Positions 1 through 10,550 of a stretch of 64,000 nucleotides of DNA are shown here, piece after piece. Below the pieces are notes generated by a model, which had not been told where the DNA came from, did no database searches, and worked only from the letters and a program-made list of their open reading frames with translations. The translations under genes were made by a program, and so were the position numbers. The number at the start of each line of letters is the position of its first letter. Within the stretch, counting starts at the first letter, position 1. The stretch is from Aureimonas sp. AU12. GTDB lineage: Bacteria > Pseudomonadota > Alphaproteobacteria > Rhizobiales > Rhizobiaceae. The stretch is from positions 62,001-126,000 of the forward strand of contig NZ_BBWH01000024.1 of assembly GCF_001463705.1 (NCBI RefSeq), read 5' to 3'.

Positions 1-2949
1 GTCGACGAAGCCGTTGGCAAGCGCCACGGGAATGTCGGTGAGGCGCAGCGCCAACGCCAAGCTCTCGCCGACGGTGCCGGTCGCGTCGATCGAGCCCTCG
101 CCGAGATCGACGCGGGCGGTGCGCAGCGTCGCGGTGCCGTCGCGGTACTGGCCGGCGAGCGCCGCGTTGACCGCATCCAGGTTGGCGGCGCGAGTCTGCG
201 AGGTCGCCAGCGCATCGGCGCGCAGGTCGAAATCGGCGTCGGGCGCATCGGTCGGGCCGCGCAGGGCCGCGGTGCCGCTGACCGTCCCCGCCGCATTCAG
301 ATCGGCGACGAAGGGGTTGGCGATCGCTGCCGGGAACCGCTCGAGTTCGAGTGCCAGATCGTAGGTGTCGCCCAGCGTCCCGTTGACGGTGAGCGAGCCC
401 TCGCCGACGTCGAGGCGGATGCGTCCGAGCGTCGTGCGTGGCGATCCCAGCGTGATCGTCGCGGGCTCGGCCAGCGAGAGTGCGGCCTCTGGAATGGCCG
501 CGTCGAGCGTGCGCAGGTTGACCACGGTGCCGGCGTCGGTGACCGCTAGGTCGCCCGAGAGGCGCGTCGGTACGTCGTTGAGCCGCAGCGAGGCGTTGAC
601 GGCGGTGGTGTCGTTGACGGTTTCCAGCGTCGCGTCGAGCCGCTCGACAGCCAGGGATCCGGCGCGAATGGCGGCCGCGCGGACGGTGCCGGCAGCGAGC
701 GGACGGGCGAGGAAGTCGGTGAGGCGCAGGTCGATGCGGGCATCCGACAGCGAGTTCGTGCCGAGCGTCACGCTGCGCGCCGTCAGATCGATGTCGGCGA
801 CCGGCGTTCCGCCGTTGCCGACCGCAAGGTTGACGGTGCCCGCGAGATCGCCCGAACCGTCCTGTCCGGCGAGCGCCAGAAGCGTCGCGGCATCGGGGAT
901 CGCGATCTGCAGCGAGCCGAAGGGGCGGTCGTCGCCATCGAGTGCGAGTTCGCCCGCAATGCGGTTTTCGCCTTGGCGCACGAGCAAGTTGCGCAGGATG
1001 CGGCGGCCGCCTTCGGTCGCCAGATCCGCCGTCAGAGCAAGCGGCGCGCCGTTGTAGGTGCCGCCGACCGCGATCGTGCCGGCTGGCGCCTCGGGCGCGA
1101 ACGTGCCCTGGATGCGGGCGTTGAGGTCGTTGAGCGTGCGCCCCGCGACGATGAGATTGCCGGCGGTGGCGGTGAGGTCCACCACCGGGGCTTCGAGCGT
1201 GCCGGAGGCCTTGAGGTCGAAGCGCGCCTCGCCCTTCAACGCCGAATCGGCGATGGCGGCCTGGTTGAGCTGACCGGTGATCGCAGCGGTGATCTCGTCG
1301 CCCGTCAGGCTGGCCGAGCCCGCGATGTCGAGTGCATCGCCGTCCACCACGAGATTGTCGACGCCGAACGAGCCATCGGCGGCGCGGCGCGCGTTGCCTT
1401 CGATGCGAACGCGATCGCCGACATAGGGGACGGCATCGGCGGCGAGCGCAGCGGTCTCGAAGTCGCTGGCGATCTGCAGCTGAAACGTCGAAAAGTTCAG
1501 CGCCGCCTGGCCCGACAGCGCCAGCGAGGCCGCGCCGGTGGTGAGGTTGGCAGCCTGGAAGGTCAGCCCGTCCGCAGTGAGCGCGCCGTTGGCGTTGAGC
1601 GCGATCGGCCCTTCGAGAACCCGCGCGGCAATGGCCTGCGCCTGTCCCGTCGCGGTGTTGGCGACGCTGGCATTGCGGGCGCGGGCCTCGATCGTCAGCG
1701 GGCCGACGAGATTGTTGAGATCGAAGCCGGAGCTTGTCGCCTTCGCGGTCACTTCGTTGAGGACGTAGTCCTCGAAGCCCGCGGTGCGGGCGGTGGCCGA
1801 GAGATCGACCGCGGCCGCATTGAACGCACCCCGCAGGGCCGCGTCGAGCGAGGCGATCTCAAGCGCTGTCTGCGAGCCCACCGAGCCGAAGGTGAGCGCC
1901 ACCGGATTGCCCGCGTCGGTGCGCAGCGTGACCTTGAGGTCGTTGGCCGAGCCGCTGCGATCCAGCGTACCAGCGGCTGTTAGTTGCAGCCCGCCGGAGA
2001 CCAGGCGTCCCGCATCGATCGCGATGACGCCATCCGGACGCAACAGGACGTTGGTGTCGAGCGCCAGATCGGCGCCGACGACGTCGAGATATCGCTCCGG
2101 CACGAAGGGCGCGGTGAGAGCGGTGAGCGAGGCGCCGATGCGCCGGCCTTCCGTGCCGTTGCGCACGGTGGCGTTCAGCGTGGCGGCGCGCTCGGTGCCG
2201 AGATCCAGCGTGCCGGCGGCGGCAAAATCGTCGAACGGACCCGATCCGGTGATCGAAAGGGCGACCGGCGGCGTGCCGGGGATGTTGAGAAGGCCGGCGA
2301 CGAGGCCGCCCGCCGGCTCGCTGGCGTTGATCTCGATCTCCAGCCGGTTGGCATCGGGTTGGAAGCCGAGCTTCAGCGTGATGTCGCCTGCCTGATCGAG
2401 CCGCCGGATCGTGGCGGTGGCATCAAGTTGCGCGGGATCGGGCGACAGGGTCAGCGAAGCCTCGGCCGAGAGGCGCGCGGGAACGCCCGCCACGGCCTCG
2501 CCGAGCACGAACTCGGCGATCGCGATGCGTTGCACGTTGGCGGTGATCGAGGGCAGCGCGAATCCGCCGGTGCTCTCCTCCACCGGGGCTGTGGAGGCGC
2601 GGGGCAGGCGGTCGAGCGCGATCCGGCCGGCCGTGAGGTTCTCGATCGAGACGGTCTTGCGCACGAGCGACAGTGGCGACCAGTCGAGCGCGAGGTCGCG
2701 CGCGGTCAGCCAGATGCCGTCGCGGTCGGCCACCGTCACCTGCTCGATGCGCAGGTTGCCGGAGAGGGCGCCACTGAGGCCCTCGATCTTCACCTGCCGG
2801 TCTTCCGTCGACAGCAGGCTTTCGAGCTGGCCGGCGAGGAACTGGGCGCGGGCGGGCTGCGCTGCGAGAATCGTCGGCAACGCGAGGAGCAGCAGGGCGA
2901 CGAGCCGCAAACGGGCGAGGGGAGCGAGAAGCGCGCGCATCGTATTCAT
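1..2949 (-). CDS. tamB: TamB, inner-membrane component of the translocation and assembly module (partial)
   Basis: This is the N-terminal roughly 980 residues of TamB, the inner-membrane-anchored protein that spans the periplasm and works with TamA in outer-membrane protein insertion and lipid transport. The reading frame stays open across the left edge, so the C-terminal DUF490 region is missing. The first 35 residues form a signal or anchor segment (MNTMRALLAPLARLRLVALL). After it come long repetitive beta-rich stretches of the type 'LALSGQAALNF' and 'IAGELALDGDDR', typical of the family's beta-taco fold. The start ATG at 2949 overlaps the tamA stop as TGATG, which implies translational coupling. 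Identity rests on the repeat style plus the tamA neighbour. Confidence 0.93.
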   Translation of the reverse strand, partial: MNTMRALLAPLARLRLVALLLLALPTILAAQPARAQFLAGQLESLLSTEDRQVKIEGLSGALSGNLRIEQVTVADRDGIWLTARDLALDWSPLSLVRKTVSIENLTAGRIALDRLPRASTAPVEESTGGFALPSITANVQRIAIAEFVLGEAVAGVPARLSAEASLTLSPDPAQLDATATIRRLDQAGDITLKLGFQPDANRLEIEINASEPAGGLVAGLLNIPGTPPVALSITGSGPFDDFAAAGTLDLGTERAATLNATVRNGTEGRRIGASLTALTAPFVPERYLDVVGADLALDTNVLLRPDGVIAIDAGRLVSGGLQLTAAGTLDRSGSANDLKVTLRTDAGNPVALTFGSVGSQTALEIASLDAALRGAFNAAAVDLSATARTAGFEDYVLNEVTAKATSSGFDLNNLVGPLTIEARARNASVANTATGQAQAIAARVLEGPIALNANGALTADGLTFQAANLTTGAASLALSGQAALNFSTFQLQIASDFETAALAADAVPYVGDRVRIEGNARRAADGSFGVDNLVVDGDALDIAGSASLTGDEITAAITGQLNQAAIADSALKGEARFDLKASGTLEAPVVDLTATAGNLIVAGRTLNDLNARIQGTFAPEAPAGTIAVGGTYNGAPLALTADLATEGGRRILRNLLVRQGENRIAGELALDGDDRPFGSLQIAIPDAATLLALAGQDGSGDLAGTVNLAVGNGGTPVADIDLTARSVTLGTNSLSDARIDLRLTDFLARPLAAGTVRAAAIRAGSLAVERLDATLETVNDTTAVNASLRLNDVPTRLSGDLAVTDAGTVVNLRTLDAAIPEAALSLAEPATITLGSPRTTLGRIRLDVGEGSLTVNGTLGDTYDLALELERFPAAIANPFVADLNAAGTVSGTAALRGPTDAPDADFDLRADALATSQTRAANLDAVNAALAGQYRDGTATLRTARVDLGEGSIDATGTVGESLALALRLTDIPVALANGFVD

Positions 2950-4907
2950 CAGAAGGCCTGTCCGATGCCGGCATAGATCTGGAAGGAGCCGTCGCGCGGG
3001 CCGGGATCGAGGGGGATGCCGACATCGACGCGGATCGGGCCGAAGCCCGTGAGGTAGCGGGCGCCGACGCCGGCGCCGATCTTCAGGTTGCCGAAGTCGG
3101 GCGCGAGATCCTCGCCCACCGCGCCGGCATCCACGAAGGGCACGACCTGGATCTTGTCGGTGACCTTGAAGCGCAGCTCGGCGGAGGCCTCGAACACCGA
3201 GAGGCCCCCCGTCGGCGTGTCGACGAAATTGGCGTTGGTGCCGGGCACTGCGAAAGACGGATAGTAGGGCCCGATCGACTGGAACACGTAGCCGCGCACC
3301 GAGCCGCCGCCGCCGGCATAGAAGCGCCGGTCGTTGGGAATGTCCTGCAGGTCACCTCCGACGATCGCCCCGTAGCCGACGCGGCCGGCGACGACGAACC
3401 GGTCGTCCTCGTCGAGCGAGAGGTAGGCGGAGGCGTCGGCGCGGCCCTTGAGGAAGGGCGTCGAGCCCATCACGTCGTAGCCGGGCTCAGCGGCCAATTT
3501 GGCGAGGAAGCCCGAGGTCGGGTTCAGCTTGTCGTCGCGATTGTCGAACGTGTAGCTGACCGGCACGGAGGCGATGAGGAATTCCTCGTCGGAGCGCAGG
3601 TAGTCGGTGATCGTCTCGTACTCGGCGACGACATTGACGGTCAGGCGCTGCTGGTCGTCGATCGAGTATTCGACGCCGTTGGAGACTGCGACCGACTGGC
3701 GGTCGTAGGCCAGCGGCTGCTCGCTGAGCGCGGTGATCGAGCCGACATAGACGGAATCGGGACCGAGCACGCCCGGTTTGCGGAAGACGCCGGAGAGCTT
3801 GTAGTCGAAGCCGTCGGTCTCGCGGCCCGTGTCCGAAAGTGTGTTGGCGCCGATGCGCGAGACCGCGCCCTCGATGCGCAGGCTCTCGGCCCGCCCGAAG
3901 ACGTTGCGGTCTTCCCAGTAGCCGTTCACGCCGGCGCCGTCGGTATTGGAGAATGTGGCGCCGGCGCCGATGACGTGGCGCTTGCGCTCGGCCACCGTCA
4001 CCTGAAGCGGCAGCGTGCCGTCGGCGGCCTGCGCGTCGCTCGACTTGACGCTGACGGTGGAGAAGACGTTGAGGTCCGTGAGGCGCTTGCGGGCGCGGTC
4101 GAGGTCGGCGGTGGAATAGGTCGTGCCGGGTTCGATGCCGGCCATGAAGGCGACGAAGCCCGGATCCATCCGGTCGGTGCCGTCGACGAAGGTCTGGCCG
4201 AAGGGGACGGGCTCGCCCGGCGAGATGGTGAGCGCGACGTCGACCGTCTCGGTGGCGCTGTCGGCGATGACGCTGCGTTTCGTGAGCGCCACGAAGGGGC
4301 GGCCCTCGTTGCGGAGCGCTTCCATGATACGCCCCTCGGCGGCCAGGATCCGGGTCGAGTCGGCCGACGATCCCGGCGCGAGATCGTAGGTCTCGGGATC
4401 GAGCGGCACGCCGTTGGCGTCGATCGCCACGGTTCCGATCTTGAAGAGCGGGCCGGGATCGACGGTGATCTCGATGGGAACCGGGCGGGACGTGTCGAAG
4501 GTCGCGTCGGGCAGAAGTTCGGCGACGTCGCGGCCCTCGATGCGGATCGTCACGAGCCCGTCGTAACGCGAATTCTCGTACAGCGCGGCGACCAGCCGGC
4601 GGCGATCGTTCTTGGCCTTGGCGAGAAGGCCGAGGGAGCCCGAGACCGGTTCGTCCTCGTCGGCCTTCAGCGAGGACGCCGTCTCGAGCGTGTCCTGCAG
4701 GTCGTCGACGTCGGGCGAGACGGTGAGCGTCACCGTGTATTCGACGGGATCGGTGATCGCCGGATCGGTCTCGTCCTTCTTGCCGAAGATCGTGAAGCCG
4801 AAGATCTCGAAGGCTGCGGCGGGGCGCGGTCCATCACCCAGGGCCACGCCTGTGATCAGGGCGAGCGCGAGGAGGGGACGGGCAAGACGTTTCAAGCTCA
4901 CTGACAA
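2949..4907 (-). CDS. tamA: TamA, outer-membrane BamA-family protein
   Basis: Outer-membrane Omp85-family partner of TamB, 652 residues, normal length for alphaproteobacterial TamA. A signal peptide (residues 1-32, ending PAAA) is followed by POTRA-type domains to about residue 310 and then a 16-strand barrel. The barrel carries the family signature GGGGSVRGY (about residue 535) and ends in a terminal phenylalanine (GIGQAF), as expected for an outer-membrane protein. The start is uncertain: TTG at 4907 has GAGAGAG about 10 bases upstream, while GTG at 4901 is an in-frame alternative. It precedes tamB with overlapping stop and start codons. Confidence 0.93.
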   Translation of the reverse strand: MSVSLKRLARPLLALALITGVALGDGPRPAAAFEIFGFTIFGKKDETDPAITDPVEYTVTLTVSPDVDDLQDTLETASSLKADEDEPVSGSLGLLAKAKNDRRRLVAALYENSRYDGLVTIRIEGRDVAELLPDATFDTSRPVPIEITVDPGPLFKIGTVAIDANGVPLDPETYDLAPGSSADSTRILAAEGRIMEALRNEGRPFVALTKRSVIADSATETVDVALTISPGEPVPFGQTFVDGTDRMDPGFVAFMAGIEPGTTYSTADLDRARKRLTDLNVFSTVSVKSSDAQAADGTLPLQVTVAERKRHVIGAGATFSNTDGAGVNGYWEDRNVFGRAESLRIEGAVSRIGANTLSDTGRETDGFDYKLSGVFRKPGVLGPDSVYVGSITALSEQPLAYDRQSVAVSNGVEYSIDDQQRLTVNVVAEYETITDYLRSDEEFLIASVPVSYTFDNRDDKLNPTSGFLAKLAAEPGYDVMGSTPFLKGRADASAYLSLDEDDRFVVAGRVGYGAIVGGDLQDIPNDRRFYAGGGGSVRGYVFQSIGPYYPSFAVPGTNANFVDTPTGGLSVFEASAELRFKVTDKIQVVPFVDAGAVGEDLAPDFGNLKIGAGVGARYLTGFGPIRVDVGIPLDPGPRDGSFQIYAGIGQAF

Positions 4908-5411
4908 CGCGGGAACGCTCTCTCGTCGGACGCCACTGGATCGGGAAGCCGCGTCTCAATCGCGCCGCCGGAAAAACCTTGCGGCCCCAGCCGCCGATCG
5001 TCCCATCGGGTCCGCGCCCCCCGAGCACGTCTTCTCAAAATGCCGGTCCCCGGCCAAATGACAACCGCCGCGTTGCGCTCATCCACGATTCACCAAACCT
5101 TTTGTGGGACTTGCGCCACAGTCTTCAGAACTCAGGATCGCGGGACGCCCGCGCCGACGGGCTTTGACTGTGCGACGCGCCGTTTCGTCGCAAGCGCCGT
5201 GTGAAATCGGTCGATTCGTCGCGCGAGATGGAACGGTTCCAGATTTCGCTTGCCGCGCTTGGCCGAGCGTAGCAAGCTCACAACCTCAAGGGGTCGAGAA
5301 ACGCGACGACGGCAAGGCCGAACGTCCGCCGCCCCAAGGGTTTTGCCGGGTTCGTTCCGGCGAGGCCCGACAGGTTCGCCGCGCCTCGCCGCGGCATTCG
5401 GGAGGATACGC
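4908..5411. other. Intergenic region between tamA and the molybdenum hydroxylase operon
   Basis: About 500 bp with no convincing coding sequence. It must hold the divergent promoters of tamA (minus) and the molybdenum hydroxylase operon (plus). A TTGACT hexamer near 5163 lacks a good -10 partner at standard spacing, so I do not call a promoter. The segment 5060-5110 is locally AT-richer than its surroundings. A GGAGG at 5400-5404 is the ribosome binding site of the next gene. Confidence 0.5.
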
Positions 5412-5912
5412 ATGACCGAAGTCTCGATGACCGTGAACGGGCGCGCGATGGACGGGGTGGTCGAGGACCGCACGCTGCTCGTCCAGTTCCTGCGCGACCA
5501 GCTCGGCCTCACGGGAACCCATGTCGGTTGCGACACCTCGCAATGCGGGGCCTGCATCGTGCATGTCGACGGGCAAGCCGTGAAGTCCTGCACGATGCTC
5601 GCCGTGCAGGCGTCCGGTGCCGCCGTGACCACGATCGAGGGCATCGCCAAGGGCCAGGACCTGCACCCCGTGCAGGCGGCGTTCCGCGAACATCACGGGC
5701 TCCAGTGCGGCTACTGCACGCCCGGCATGATCATGACGGCGGTGGACATGATCCGCCGCCACGACGGGGTGCTCGACGAGCACACGGTGCGCGAGGAGCT
5801 CGACGGCAACATCTGCCGCTGCACGGGCTACCATAACATCGTCAAGGCGATCCTCTCGGCCGCGGAGGCGATGGGCGCGACGGTCTCCGACCAACGCATC
5901 GCCGCCGAATAG
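5412..5912 (+). CDS. Molybdenum hydroxylase small subunit, two [2Fe-2S] clusters (CoxS-like)
   Basis: The 166-residue iron-sulfur subunit of a CO dehydrogenase/xanthine dehydrogenase type hydroxylase. It passes electrons from the molybdenum site to the FAD subunit. The N-terminal plant-ferredoxin cluster is ligated by CDTSQCGAC plus a downstream cysteine (VKSC). The C-terminal helical cluster uses CGYCTPG and CRCTGY. The open frame extends upstream to 5250, but ATG 5412 has GGAGG eight bases ahead and gives the standard N-terminus (VSMTVNGR). First gene of a small-large-medium operon; the substrate cannot be read from this subunit. Confidence 0.95.
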   Translation: MTEVSMTVNGRAMDGVVEDRTLLVQFLRDQLGLTGTHVGCDTSQCGACIVHVDGQAVKSCTMLAVQASGAAVTTIEGIAKGQDLHPVQAAFREHHGLQCGYCTPGMIMTAVDMIRRHDGVLDEHTVREELDGNICRCTGYHNIVKAILSAAEAMGATVSDQRIAAE

Positions 5913-5997
5913 TCGTCAACGGTATCAAACGGGCCGCGCCGGCGCTCAATGAGCGCCGCGAGCGCCGTCCGGCAAGCGATCTCGGGAGGATCTCGTC

Positions 5998-8340
5998 ATG
6001 GGTGTCGAAGGCATCGGCGCGCGCGTTCTGCGCAAGGAAGACCGTCGTTTCATCACCGGCCGCGGCCGCTACACGGACGACATGGTCGTCCCCGGCATGA
6101 AATATGCCGCCTTCGTGCGCTCGCCGCACGCCCATGCGACGATCAAGGGCATCGACACCTCGGCCGCGCGGGCGATGAAGGGCGTCATCGACATTCTCGA
6201 CGGCGAGCAGCTGACCGGCGACGGAATCGGCAATCTCATCTGCGGCTGGGCGGTCACCTCGAAGGACGGCACGGGCATGAAGATGGGCGCCTGGCCGGCG
6301 CTGGCGGTCGGCACGGTGCGCCATGTCGGCCAGGCCGTCGCGGTGGTGGTGGCCGAGACGAAGGCGCAGGCGCGCGACGCCGCCGAAGCGGTGGAGATCG
6401 ACTACGAGGTGCTCGACGCCGTGGTGGATGCGGCCAAGGCGCTGGAGAGCGGCGCGCCGCAGCTTCACCCGGAAGCGCCGGGCAATCTCGTCTTCGACTG
6501 GGAGATCGGCGACGCGAAGGCGACCGCGGAGGCCTTCGCCTGCGCCGCGCACGTCACAAAGCTCGACATCGTCAACAACCGGCTCGTGCCCAACGCGATG
6601 GAGCCGCGCGCCGCGCTCGGCCACTACGATGCGGCCGACGACCACTACACCTGCTGGACGACCTCGCAGAACCCGCATGTCGCCCGCCTCGTGATGAGCG
6701 CCTTCTACAACGTCGCGCCCGAGCACAAGCTGCGCGTCATCGCCCCCGATGTCGGCGGCGGTTTCGGCTCGAAGATCTATATCTACCCCGAAGAGATCGT
6801 CTGCCTCTGGGCGTCCAAGCGCACCGGCGTTCCCGTGAAATGGACGTCCGACCGCTCCGAGGCCTTCCTCACCGATGCCCACGGTCGCGACCACCAGACC
6901 CATGCGGAGATCGCCATCGACGCCGATCACAAGATCATCGGCATGAAGGTCGACACGATCGCCAATCTCGGCGCCTACATGTCACTCTTTTCCTCGGCGA
7001 CCCCGACCTATCTCTACGCGACGCTGCTCTCGGGCCAGTACGACATCCCCGCGATCTACGCGAACGTGAAGGCCGTCTACACCAACACCGTGCCGGTGGA
7101 TGCCTATCGCGGCGCCGGCCGGCCGGAGGCGACCTTCGTGGTCGAGCGCATCGTCGAGACGGCGGCGCGCGAACTCGGCCTCTCGCCCGTCGAGTTCCGA
7201 CGCAAGAACTTCATCACGTCCTTCCCGCACCAGACGCCCGTCATCATGAACTACGACACCGGCGATTTCGGTGCGACGCTGGACGCCGGCCTGAAGGCCG
7301 CCGACTACGCCGGCTTCGAGGCGCGCCGGGCCGAGGCCAAGGGGCGCGGCAAGCTGCGCGGCATCGGCATGTCATGCTACATCGAGGCCTGCGGCATCGC
7401 GCCCTCGAAGGCGGTGGGCTCGCTCGGCGCCGGCGTCGGCCTGTGGGAATCGGCAGAGGTGCGGGTCAATCCGGTCGGCACGATCGAGATACTGACGGGC
7501 TCTCACAGCCACGGTCAGGGCCACGAGACGACCTTCGCCCAGCTCATCGCGGAACGGTTCGGCCTGCCGATCGACAACGTGCAGGTGATCCACGGCGACA
7601 CCGACAAGGTGCAGTTCGGCATGGGCACCTACGGCTCGCGTTCCGGCGCGGTCGGCATGTCGGCGATTTCGAAGGCGCTCGACAAGGTCGAGGCCAAGGC
7701 CAAGAAGATCGCCGCCCACCTGCTGGAGGCCTCCGACGAGGACATCGTCATCGAGAACGGCGAGGTGAAGGTCGCGGGCACCGACCGCAAGCTTGCCTGG
7801 CACGAGGTCGCGCTCGGCGCGTATACCGGTCACAACCTCCCGGACGGCATGGAGCCGGGTCTGAAGGAAGGCGCCTTCTACGATCCGCAGAACTTCACCT
7901 TCCCGGCCGGCACCTACATCTGCGAAGTCGAAGTGGACCCCGAGACGGGCACGACTGAGATCATCCAGTTCGTCGCCGCCGACGATTTCGGGCGCGTCAT
8001 CAACCCGATGATCGTCGAGGGTCAGGTCCACGGGGGTGTGGCGCAGGGCATCGGGCAGGCGCTGCTCGAGGGCGTCCATTACGACGACACCGGACAACTC
8101 GTGACCGCCTCCTACAACGACTACGCCATGCCCCGCGCCTGGGACCTGCCGATGTTCCAGGTCCTGACCACCGAAACGCCCTGCACGACCAACCCGTTGG
8201 GCATCAAGGGCTGCGGCGAGGCCGGCGCGATCGGCTCGCCGCCGGCGGTGATCAACGCCATCACCGACGCCATCGGCAACAACGCCCTGTCGATGCCGGC
8301 GACGCCTGAGAAGGTCTGGCGCGCGATCCACGCGGCCTGA
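5998..8340 (+). CDS. Molybdenum hydroxylase large catalytic subunit, form II CoxL-like
   Basis: The 780-residue molybdopterin-binding subunit that carries the active site of an aerobic molybdenum hydroxylase. It opens with the family sequence [22 protein letters not shown] and contains the cofactor-binding GGGFGSK (about residue 256) and GQGHETTF. The active-site loop at residues 369-375 reads AYRGAGR, the form II motif. True form I CO dehydrogenases carry AYXCSFR with the copper-binding cysteine, so CO oxidation is unlikely and an aldehyde, heterocycle or other small substrate is more plausible. The start ATG has GGAGGA about 8 bases upstream. Confidence 0.93.
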   Translation: MGVEGIGARVLRKEDRRFITGRGRYTDDMVVPGMKYAAFVRSPHAHATIKGIDTSAARAMKGVIDILDGEQLTGDGIGNLICGWAVTSKDGTGMKMGAWPALAVGTVRHVGQAVAVVVAETKAQARDAAEAVEIDYEVLDAVVDAAKALESGAPQLHPEAPGNLVFDWEIGDAKATAEAFACAAHVTKLDIVNNRLVPNAMEPRAALGHYDAADDHYTCWTTSQNPHVARLVMSAFYNVAPEHKLRVIAPDVGGGFGSKIYIYPEEIVCLWASKRTGVPVKWTSDRSEAFLTDAHGRDHQTHAEIAIDADHKIIGMKVDTIANLGAYMSLFSSATPTYLYATLLSGQYDIPAIYANVKAVYTNTVPVDAYRGAGRPEATFVVERIVETAARELGLSPVEFRRKNFITSFPHQTPVIMNYDTGDFGATLDAGLKAADYAGFEARRAEAKGRGKLRGIGMSCYIEACGIAPSKAVGSLGAGVGLWESAEVRVNPVGTIEILTGSHSHGQGHETTFAQLIAERFGLPIDNVQVIHGDTDKVQFGMGTYGSRSGAVGMSAISKALDKVEAKAKKIAAHLLEASDEDIVIENGEVKVAGTDRKLAWHEVALGAYTGHNLPDGMEPGLKEGAFYDPQNFTFPAGTYICEVEVDPETGTTEIIQFVAADDFGRVINPMIVEGQVHGGVAQGIGQALLEGVHYDDTGQLVTASYNDYAMPRAWDLPMFQVLTTETPCTTNPLGIKGCGEAGAIGSPPAVINAITDAIGNNALSMPATPEKVWRAIHAA

Positions 8341-8518
8341 GCTGCAAGCCCTCGCCCGGGCGGCTCGTCGAGCGCGCCGCCCGGCTCTTCGTCATCATCG
8401 GGCAACTTCGAGACATGCTGCGCTCCCACCGCCCGAAAGGGCCGGGACAGTCGCCGGCTCCGGGGTTGCATCAAGGGCTCGGCGCCCGCCGCGTCGTCGC
8501 CGCCAAGGGAGATCCTTC

Positions 8519-9322
8519 ATGTACCAGACCCAGTACAAGCGCCCGACCTCGATTGCGGAAGCGGCCGGCTTCATCGGCCAGTCCGAAGGGGAGGGGAAGT
8601 ATCTGTCAGGGGGTATGACGCTCATTCCGACGATGAAGGCCCGGCTCGCCGCACCCGGCATGCTCGTGGACCTGCGCCACATCGCCGATCTCAAGGGCAT
8701 CTCGGTCAGCGGCCGTCGCGTGTGGATCGGCGGCGGCGTGACGCATTTCGAGGTGGCGACGTCCCGCGAGATCGAGGCGGTGGCGCCGGGCTTCACCAAC
8801 CTTGCCGAACTGATCGGCGACCCGGCCGTGCGCCATATGGGCACGATGGGCGGCGTCGTCGCCAATTTCGACCCGGCCGCCGACTATCCCGCCGCACTGC
8901 TGGCATTCGGAGGCACCATCCACACCGATCGGCGCGAAATCGGCGCGGACGACTACTTTCTCGGCCTCTTCGAGACGGCCCTGGAAGAGAACGAGATCGT
9001 CACCGCCGTGTCCTTCGAGGCGCCGGACGCCTCGGCCTACGAGAAGTTCCGCAACCCGGCCTCGCGCTATGCGATGTGCGGCGTCTACGTGTCGAAGCGC
9101 GGTACGGACGTGCGCGTCGGCGTGACCGGCGCGGGATCGAGCGGCGCCTTCCGCTGGCGCGAGGCGGAAGCGGCCCTCTCCGCGAGCTTCGAAGCGTCTG
9201 CGATCGACGGGCTCACCGTGCCGCAGGACGACATGATCGGCGACATCCACGGCTCGCAGGAATACCGCGCCCATCTCGTCACCGTCGTCACGCAACGTGC
9301 CGTGCGCAAGGCGAAGGGCTGA
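8519..9322 (+). CDS. Molybdenum hydroxylase FAD-binding medium subunit (CoxM-like)
   Basis: The 267-residue flavoprotein subunit that takes electrons from the iron-sulfur subunit and passes them to the final acceptor. FAD contacts typical of the family are present: LSGGMTLIPTMKAR (about residue 30) and a second loop, TMGGVVANFDPAADYP (about residue 115). The C-terminal domain runs from about residue 170. It lies 178 bp downstream of the large subunit, a gap longer than usual inside an operon. No XdhC or CoxD/E/F maturation genes follow within the window. Confidence 0.93.
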   Translation: MYQTQYKRPTSIAEAAGFIGQSEGEGKYLSGGMTLIPTMKARLAAPGMLVDLRHIADLKGISVSGRRVWIGGGVTHFEVATSREIEAVAPGFTNLAELIGDPAVRHMGTMGGVVANFDPAADYPAALLAFGGTIHTDRREIGADDYFLGLFETALEENEIVTAVSFEAPDASAYEKFRNPASRYAMCGVYVSKRGTDVRVGVTGAGSSGAFRWREAEAALSASFEASAIDGLTVPQDDMIGDIHGSQEYRAHLVTVVTQRAVRKAKG

Positions 9323-9539
9323 GCGCGCGCCGATCGGGTCGGGGGACGCCATGAAGGCTGAAAGTCGGCCGATGCGGATAGGAACGGTTTTTCCGGCGGT
9401 CGCGAGGGCCGCATGCACGTCGTGCGTTTCCCGAGTCCCGTATCGTGACCGCGAAACGCCGCACGCCCTGCCGTCATCGCCTCGGTACTCAGCGCGACCC
9501 CGAATGCGGGGGCGCCACGAAACGGTATCGATCCTGATG

Positions 9540-9578
9540 CAAGAAAGGGTGCGCCGATCCATGGCGCAACCTTTCTTG
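9540..9578. repeat. Long near-perfect inverted repeat (16 bp arms)
   Basis: The left arm at 9540-9555 and the right arm at 9563-9578 are reverse complements with one mismatch, separated by a 7-base loop (GATCCAT). The right arm ends CTTTCTTG. No T tract follows on either strand, so it is not a standard intrinsic terminator. It lies in the 437 bp space between the molybdenum hydroxylase operon and the convergent BA14K gene, which otherwise shows no convincing gene. It could be a processing hairpin, a protein-binding palindrome or a dispersed repeat. Confidence 0.7.
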
Positions 9579-9759
9579 ACTCTTGCGCGTGTTGTGAGCT
9601 CCACTGGACCGACGATCACGACCGGCTAACCGAACCATTGCCTCACGAACAGCCTGTCTGACCCATCCCTACGAAAGCGGATGGGCGCGCATACTCCCGC
9701 GCCTCTGGCTCCCGGCTGGCCGGAAGATCGACCCGCTGGCCAGCCTGCCGTTCGGCCGA

Positions 9760-10257
9760 TCAGAGATCGCAGCGATGACGGTAGCCGTCGTAGCCGACGA
9801 ACGTGTCGGTGCGCGGGTCGTAGGAGCGATAGCGTGCAAAGCACGCCTCGACGTGATCGCCGCGCGAGCGATTGTATTCCACCCGGCGCGGCTCGTAGCG
9901 GTAGGCTCGCTGGGGGATCGTATCTTCGTAGGACGGCGGATCGACATAGACGGGCGCGCGATAGGCGGGACGCGCGTAGGTCGGGCGACCGTAGGGCTGC
10001 GCATAGGGGTCGGCGTAGACGGGGGCCGGGGCGGGCGCCGAGAGCGCCGAGCCCAGCAATGCACCCGCGGCCAGACCGATGGCGCCGCCGAGCAACGCAT
10101 CGCCGCCGTCGAAGCCGCGCCGATGATGGCGATCGCCGCGCCAGCCATTGTCGCGATATTGCGGCTGGCCGTAGCCCCAGGGCTCGGCCTTGGCCGCCGG
10201 CGCACCGGCACCGATTGCCAGGGCGCAGGTCGCCGCTACCAAGATCCATTTGCGCAT
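9760..10257 (-). CDS. BA14K-type small secreted protein
   Basis: A 165-residue exported protein with a clear signal peptide (MRKWILVAATCALAIGAGAP, cleavage near AKA). A low-complexity middle rich in Tyr, Pro and Asp follows, with a short glycine-rich hydrophobic stretch (ALLGGAIGLAAGALLGSALS). The C-terminus, ACFARYRSYDPRTDTFVGYD ending RHRCDL, is the BA14K signature named after the Brucella immunoreactive 14 kDa protein. BA14K proteins are reported to be lectin-like or surface-associated; the exact role is open. It is paired with a second family member 293 bp upstream. Confidence 0.82.
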   Translation of the reverse strand: MRKWILVAATCALAIGAGAPAAKAEPWGYGQPQYRDNGWRGDRHHRRGFDGGDALLGGAIGLAAGALLGSALSAPAPAPVYADPYAQPYGRPTYARPAYRAPVYVDPPSYEDTIPQRAYRYEPRRVEYNRSRGDHVEACFARYRSYDPRTDTFVGYDGYRHRCDL

Positions 10258-10550
10258 GACCGAACTCCCGACCGAAACCGTGGCGATCGATGATCCGCCG
10301 CGCTTGGCGGCATCATGATCGTTTAAACGCCATAAAACGCCTTCCTGCCTGAACGCCGCCTGAACACGAAGGTTTCACGAGCTTGTGTCGCAGAACGGGC
10401 CGTGGGCTGGATGCCTCCCGAATGCGAAGTTGAAACAAGGTCTGGCGGATCCAAGGGATACCCGACAACGCGGCGCCTCATGAAAAAGGGCCGGCGGTCG
10501 GCCGGCCCTCGAAGTTTTCGCGATGATGCGATCTTGCGATCGAGGTCCGG

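Noticed and set aside
14-2395. Several long plus-strand open frames opposite tamB
   Set aside because: They are antisense shadows of the GC-rich tamB frame. The minus-strand translation gives a signal peptide and TamB-like repeats; the plus-strand products are Arg/Ala/Ser-rich and match nothing.
5998-8340. Assignment of the large subunit as true CO dehydrogenase (CoxL form I)
   Set aside because: The active-site loop is AYRGAGR and lacks the cysteine of the form I AYXCSFR motif.
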